A program made the translations under genes and the position numbers. DNA of 9,245 nucleotides from Halococcaceae archaeon. Its GTDB lineage: Archaea > Halobacteriota > Halobacteria > Halobacteriales > Halalkalicoccaceae. The stretch spans positions 1 to 9,245 of the forward strand of contig SKXI01000374.1 in NCBI GenBank assembly GCA_007128515.1, written 5' to 3'. The notes under the pieces were generated by a model. That model worked only from the letters and a program-made list of their open reading frames with translations. It searched no databases and had not been told where the DNA came from. Positions 6,555-9,245 of the stretch are shown here, piece after piece (the stretch's first letter is position 1; each line of letters starts with the position of its first letter).

Positions 6555-6561
6555 GGGAGGT
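6555..6561 (+). promoter_or_regulatory. Strong Shine-Dalgarno fixing the PiT-like start
   Basis: GGGAGGT lies seven bases before the ATG at 6569. It rules out the much longer in-frame extension that stays open upstream to about 6020, which is arginine-rich and shows no membrane character. Confidence 0.75.
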
Positions 6562-6568
6562 AGCGAGA

Positions 6569-7765
6569 ATGGTCGACGCCCTCACGGTCGGCCTGCTCGT
6601 CGTCGCGACCTGTGCGAGCTTCTTCGCCGCGTGGACGATCGGTGCCGGCTCGACCGGCTCGACGCCGTTCGCGCCCGCGGTGGGGGCGAACGCGATCTCG
6701 ATCATGCGGGCGACGCTCGTCGTCGGGATCCTCGGCTTCGCCGGTGCGGTCCTGCAGGGCGCGGCGGTCACCGAGACGATCGGGGCGGGGCTGATCCGGG
6801 GGGTATCGCTCTCGCCGCTCGGCGCGACCGTCGCGCTCACGATCGGGGCGACCTGCATCGCCGCGGGCGTGTTCAAGGGCTACCCGATCGCGACCGCGTT
6901 CGCCATCTCGGGGAGCGTCGTCGGGGTCGGGCTCGCGATGGGCGGCGACCCCGCCTGGGGGACGTACACGGAGATCGTCGCCTACTGGATCGTGACGCCG
7001 ATCGCGGTCACGCCGGCGGCGTACGCGACGACGAAACTCCTCCGAAGCGACCGCGTCCGCGAGAGCGTCTCCTCGGGCGTGCTCGCGGCCGTGGTCGGGG
7101 CCGTCATCGCGAACATGGAGTTCCTCGTCCTCGGGCCACCGGACGAGCAGGCGTCGATCGCGACCGTCGTCTCCGGTTCGCTTCCGGGATCACCGTTCGT
7201 CGGCCAGGTGCTCGTCACCCTGTTCGTCGCCGGTGGGTTCGCCGCGGTGGTGGCGCGGGCGATCCGAAACGATCCCGTTCGCGCACAGCGACGCTTCCTC
7301 CTCTCGCTCGGCGCCATCCTCGCGTTCACCGCCGGCGGGGGGAAGGTCGGCCTCGCCGTCGGGCCGCTGCTGCCGCTGGCCGGGGAGGTCGCCGGCACCG
7401 TCCCGATCGGACCCGTGCTGGTCTTCGGGGGGGTCGGCATGCTCCTCGGGACGTGGATGGCCGCCAGCCGGATGGTGAAGGCGCTCTCGCAGGACTACTC
7501 CGACCTCGGGCCACGACGGTCGATCGGGATCCTCATCCCCTCGTTCGTCATCGCCCAGATCGGGATCTTCTACGGGCTCCCGATGGCGTTCAACCAGATC
7601 TTCATCAGCGCCATCGCCGGGACGGGCCTGGCGGTCGGGAGCGCCGGGGTCAGCCGGGAGAAGTTCCTCTACACGGCGCTGGCCTGGATCGTCTCGTTGA
7701 TCCTCTCGCTCGTCGTCGGCTACGGGATCTATCTCGGTGCCAGTGCGCTGCTCGGCGTGGAGTGA
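6569..7765 (+). CDS. PiT-family (PHO4) membrane anion carrier, divergent
   Basis: This codes for a 398-residue integral membrane protein with about ten to eleven hydrophobic segments and the two-fold inverted repeat of PiT (PF01384-type) phosphate permeases. The first repeat has GAGSTGSTPFAPAVGANAIS (residues 25-44) where PiT has GANDVANA, then FKGYPIATAFAISGSVVGVG (102-121) where PiT has the PxSTTH re-entrant segment. The second repeat has AGGGKVGLAVGPLLPL (255-270) and FYGLPMAFNQ (334-343) at the matching sites. So the family fold is clear, but the conserved Asn-Asp pair of both GANDVANA motifs is gone, with a Lys at 259. Phosphate is the family substrate; here the substrate and coupling ion are uncertain. 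A short loop near 155-168 and one near 229-243 are basic and likely cytoplasmic. The start is set by GGGAGGT seven bases upstream. USP genes flank it on both sides on the same strand, suggesting control by a USP-type sensor. Confidence 0.85.
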   Translation: MVDALTVGLLVVATCASFFAAWTIGAGSTGSTPFAPAVGANAISIMRATLVVGILGFAGAVLQGAAVTETIGAGLIRGVSLSPLGATVALTIGATCIAAGVFKGYPIATAFAISGSVVGVGLAMGGDPAWGTYTEIVAYWIVTPIAVTPAAYATTKLLRSDRVRESVSSGVLAAVVGAVIANMEFLVLGPPDEQASIATVVSGSLPGSPFVGQVLVTLFVAGGFAAVVARAIRNDPVRAQRRFLLSLGAILAFTAGGGKVGLAVGPLLPLAGEVAGTVPIGPVLVFGGVGMLLGTWMAASRMVKALSQDYSDLGPRRSIGILIPSFVIAQIGIFYGLPMAFNQIFISAIAGTGLAVGSAGVSREKFLYTALAWIVSLILSLVVGYGIYLGASALLGVE

Positions 7766-7797
7766 CGGCGCCGTCGTCCCTCGACCACGGATGGTCG
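7764..7797 (+). terminator. Palindrome and hairpin after the PiT-like gene
   Basis: GACGGCGCCGTC (7764-7775) is a perfect 12-base palindrome that overlaps the last two bases of the stop codon. It is followed by CGACCA (7782-7787) pairing with TGGTCG (7792-7797) across a four-base loop. Together they could form a structured 3' end. No T-tract is present, so the terminator reading is tentative. Confidence 0.3.
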
Positions 7798-7831
7798 TAC
7801 GAGCTCCGGAGACGAGGCCCGATCCCGGGAT

Positions 7832-7849
7832 GTGGACCGGCCGATCCAC
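7832..7849. promoter_or_regulatory. 18-bp near-palindrome abutting a predicted promoter
   Basis: GTGGACCGGCCGATCCAC is symmetric except at one base pair of positions (7837 against 7844). It touches the CGAAAG element at 7849-7854 that I read as the BRE of the next promoter, the place where haloarchaeal regulators often bind. It could equally be a hairpin at the end of the PiT transcript. Confidence 0.35.
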
Positions 7850-7862
7850 GAAAGGACTATAC
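7849..7862 (+). promoter_or_regulatory. Candidate promoter before the last USP gene
   Basis: CGAAAGGACTATAC combines a BRE-like CGAAAG with a TATA-like CTATAC at the left edge of an AT-richer patch that runs to about 7891. The expected start is near 7885, which would leave a leader of about 160 bases before the ATG at 8048, or an almost leaderless small ORF starting at 7890. Confidence 0.4.
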
Positions 7863-7889
7863 CGTACGTTATCGTTACTCATACTAGAT

Positions 7890-8051
7890 ATGGAACGTTC
7901 GTCCCAACGAGGGACCGGCGACGACCCCGATACCCGGGTTCGAGCGGCCGGTCCCCACCGTACTCCCGGGACGAGAGAGCCTCGAGGACCCTTCGTTCAG
8001 GACGGACGAACGCGCCGTTCTACTCGAGCACCGACGGTGGTGGGACGATGA
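7890..8051 (+). CDS. Possible 53-codon leader ORF overlapping the USP start
   Basis: An ATG at 7890, just after the predicted transcription start, opens a 53-codon frame (begins MERSSQRGTGDDPDTRVRAA) whose TGA at 8049-8051 overlaps the USP ATG at 8048 as ATGA, the arrangement of coupled genes. The product is rich in Arg, Gly, Pro and Thr, shows no domain and resembles non-coding GC-rich translation. Listed because of its position; a chance open frame is at least as likely. Confidence 0.2.
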   Translation: MERSSQRGTGDDPDTRVRAAGPHRTPGTREPRGPFVQDGRTRRSTRAPTVVGR

Positions 8052-8938
8052 ACGGGGACCGGCCGGAGGTGCTCGTCGCGGTCAACAACCCCGATCACGT
8101 CGAACAGCTCGTCAGGACGGCGGGCGACCTCGCCAGGGTCAGGGACGCGGGGATCCGGATCGTCACGGTCGTCGTCAAGTCGAACACGTCGCCGGTGGGC
8201 ATGTTCACCGACGAGACGATCGTCCGGGAGTTCTCGGGTGACCGACGGAAGTTCCTCGAGCGGGCGACGGAGACCGCTCCGGAGGACGTCCCGGTCGAGG
8301 GGGAGGTCGTCGTGGCACGGTCGGCCACGCGGGGGATCCTCCGGGCGATCGACGACGCGGAAACGGAAGCGCTCGTGATCGGCTGGCAGGAGCGGACCAG
8401 CCGGCGAGAGGCGATCCTCGGGACGACCGTCGACGAGCTCCTCGAACGGGCACCGTGTGACGTCTACGTCGAACACGTCGGCCGGGTCGCCCGGACCGTC
8501 GAGACCGTCCTCCTGCCGGTCGCGGGCGGCCCACACGTCCGACCCGGCGCCGCCGTCGCGAAGGCGATCGCTGCCGCGAACGACGCGACCGTCGTCGTCG
8601 TCTCGATCGCGACCCCGGGGACGGGAGAGCCGACGGCCAGGGAGGCGATTACCGCCGCGAGTGACGCCGTCACGGAGGCGAGCGGACCGTCCGTTCCGGT
8701 CGAAACGCGCGTCGTCGAATCCGCCGACGTCGAGGAGGTTCTGGTCGATCTCGCCGACTCGCACGACGTCCTCGTCTTCGGCGCGACCCGCCACGGTGCG
8801 CTCCGCCGGCGACTCGTGGGCTCGATCCCGCGTCGGGTCACGGAGCGGGTGGACCGGACCGTGATTCTCGCCCGTGCGGCGGAGGGACCGGTCCGTCGGC
8901 GTCTCTCGGCGTTGTTCGGGCAGGTTCGTTCGGGGTGA
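8048..8938 (+). CDS. Double universal stress protein, transporter-associated type
   Basis: This codes for a 296-residue soluble protein with two UspA domains: residues 6-145 or so and 150-276 or so. The first opens with EVLVAVNN and ends with ALVIGWQERTSRREAILGTT, then CDVYVEHVG. The second opens with ETVLLPVAGG and ends with VLVFGATRHGALRRRLVGS and RTVILAR. Aligned to G-2x-G-9x-G(S/T), each domain keeps the first Gly (G112, G245) and the final pair (G125-T126, G258-S259) but has E115 or R248 where the second Gly should be, so nucleotide binding is uncertain. The basic tail (PVRRRLSALFGQVR) resembles the end of USP modules fused to haloarchaeal amino-acid or cation transporters. Here the module is free-standing, 282 bases after the PiT-like gene. 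GGTGG lies seven bases before the ATG at 8048, and the homologous N-terminus begins there, although the frame is open further upstream. Confidence 0.9.
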   Translation: MNGDRPEVLVAVNNPDHVEQLVRTAGDLARVRDAGIRIVTVVVKSNTSPVGMFTDETIVREFSGDRRKFLERATETAPEDVPVEGEVVVARSATRGILRAIDDAETEALVIGWQERTSRREAILGTTVDELLERAPCDVYVEHVGRVARTVETVLLPVAGGPHVRPGAAVAKAIAAANDATVVVVSIATPGTGEPTAREAITAASDAVTEASGPSVPVETRVVESADVEEVLVDLADSHDVLVFGATRHGALRRRLVGSIPRRVTERVDRTVILARAAEGPVRRRLSALFGQVRSG

Positions 8939-8964
8939 GATCGGAGACCGATCCACGGCGGTGA

Positions 8965-8979
8965 GCGCCGGTTCGGCGC
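8965..8979 (+). terminator. Short GC hairpin after the last USP gene
   Basis: GCGCCG (8965-8970) pairs with CGGCGC (8974-8979) over a three-base loop, 26 bases after the stop. It has no T-tract and such stems are common by chance at this GC content. Confidence 0.22.
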
Positions 8980-9087
8980 GTCGCCCGAGGTCGCCGGTAC
9001 AGCACGCGAGCGCGCCCAGGCCGGCGACGCCCGCGGCGGCGCTCCCGTGACGAACGATCGACCGGCCCGTCGGCGACCTCCCTCCCC

Positions 9088-9245
9088 GTGTCGTCGAATC
9101 GGGTTCGTCGGTCGGGTAGCTCGCCGCTGCAGATCCGGCTCGACGACGTGTACGTATCTCGCACGAGCGCCCGCGCCACCGAGCGGCGCTGTCCGGAGTG
9201 TAGGGTCCATCCGGCGAACGCGAACACGACGCCGTGTCGACCGGA
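9088..9245 (+). CDS. Possible 5' end of a small CPxC protein, cut by the window edge
   Basis: From a GTG at 9088 the frame is open to the window end for 52 codons. Its middle reads SPLQIRLDDVYVSRTSARAT and then ERRCPECRVHPANANTTPC, with a CPEC pair plus a further Cys that could belong to a small zinc-binding fold. Small CPxCG-type zinc proteins are abundant in haloarchaea. Third positions are G/C-rich from the 12th codon on. No Shine-Dalgarno or TATA element was seen and the frame on the other strand is also open, so this is weak. Confidence 0.22.
   Translation, partial: MSSNRVRRSGSSPLQIRLDDVYVSRTSARATERRCPECRVHPANANTTPCRP

Larger units (their letters stand above)
5725..6568. other. 844-bp gap without a supported gene
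   Basis: Apart from the stem-loop at 5730-5758 and the PiT promoter and Shine-Dalgarno near its right end, I see no gene. Long open frames exist on both strands, as always in GC-rich DNA. Their products are rich in Arg, Ser and Pro, have no hydrophobic core or motif, and lack ribosome sites. This is a long empty stretch for an archaeal chromosome, so a decayed gene or a non-coding RNA remains possible. Confidence 0.6.
7766..8047. other. 282-bp gap between PiT-like and USP genes
   Basis: It holds in order a palindrome/hairpin after the carrier gene, an 18-bp near-palindrome, the candidate promoter with an AT-rich patch, the doubtful 53-codon ORF and the GGTGG ribosome site at 8036-8040. Nothing else was recognised. 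Confidence 0.6.
8939..9245. other. 307-bp right end; no confident gene
   Basis: It contains the short hairpin at 8965-8979, a minus-strand stretch (8984-9070) reading like a lipoprotein signal peptide without a start codon, and a plus-strand frame with a CPxC pair that runs off the edge (9088-9245). Neither is secure. Confidence 0.55.

Noticed and set aside
6020..6568. In-frame N-terminal extension of the PiT-like protein by about 180 residues
   Set aside because: The extension is arginine-rich and non-conserved in appearance, and a strong Shine-Dalgarno sits before the internal ATG at 6569.
6631..7887. Plus-strand open frame of about 418 codons inside the PiT-like gene
   Set aside because: Its product is almost entirely Arg/Gly/Asp-rich, a shifted-frame shadow of the membrane protein.

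Overview
The window is very GC-rich, with strong G/C bias at third codon positions, Shine-Dalgarno sites of the GGAGGTGATC type, GTG starts, short TATA-like boxes before genes, and protein families typical of halophilic archaea (fused ADP-forming acetyl-CoA synthetase, universal stress proteins, PiT-type carrier). I read it as chromosomal DNA of a haloarchaeon; the genus cannot be fixed from this stretch. No tRNA, rRNA, CRISPR array, transposase or integrase was seen.

Layout from left to right. The 5' end of an unrecognised minus-strand gene (1-76) runs off the left edge. Divergent from it is a single-domain universal stress protein (USP) gene with an intact nucleotide-binding motif (190-636). 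Converging on that gene is a minus-strand pair joined by an ATGA overlap: a fused ADP-forming acetate-CoA ligase (1784-3874) followed by a phosphotransacetylase-N-terminal-like (BioD-like/DRTGG) protein (723-1787). Upstream on the same strand is a [2Fe-2S] ferredoxin gene (3966-4322), probably with its own promoter. Next come a gap of about 650 bp, a plus-strand double-USP protein with degenerate motifs (4978-5724), a gap of about 840 bp, a divergent PiT-family membrane carrier (6569-7765) and another double-USP protein (8048-8938). The right end may hold the start of a small CPxC protein and a signal-peptide-like relic on the opposite strand.

How the genes may work together. The ligase/DRTGG pair is a central-metabolism module: it turns acetyl-CoA, ADP and phosphate into acetate, CoA and ATP, and the partner is probably an accessory or regulatory protein. 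The ferredoxin could serve a redox enzyme elsewhere. The right half looks like a transporter flanked by USP genes, an association often seen in haloarchaea. The most unusual point is that the PiT-like carrier has lost the classical PiT signature residues in both halves, so its substrate and coupling ion are open. I see no clear new defence, mobile or RNA-based system. The more speculative items are a possible frameshifted small gene in the 4.6-4.9 kb gap, a small ORF overlapping the last USP start, and several inverted repeats.
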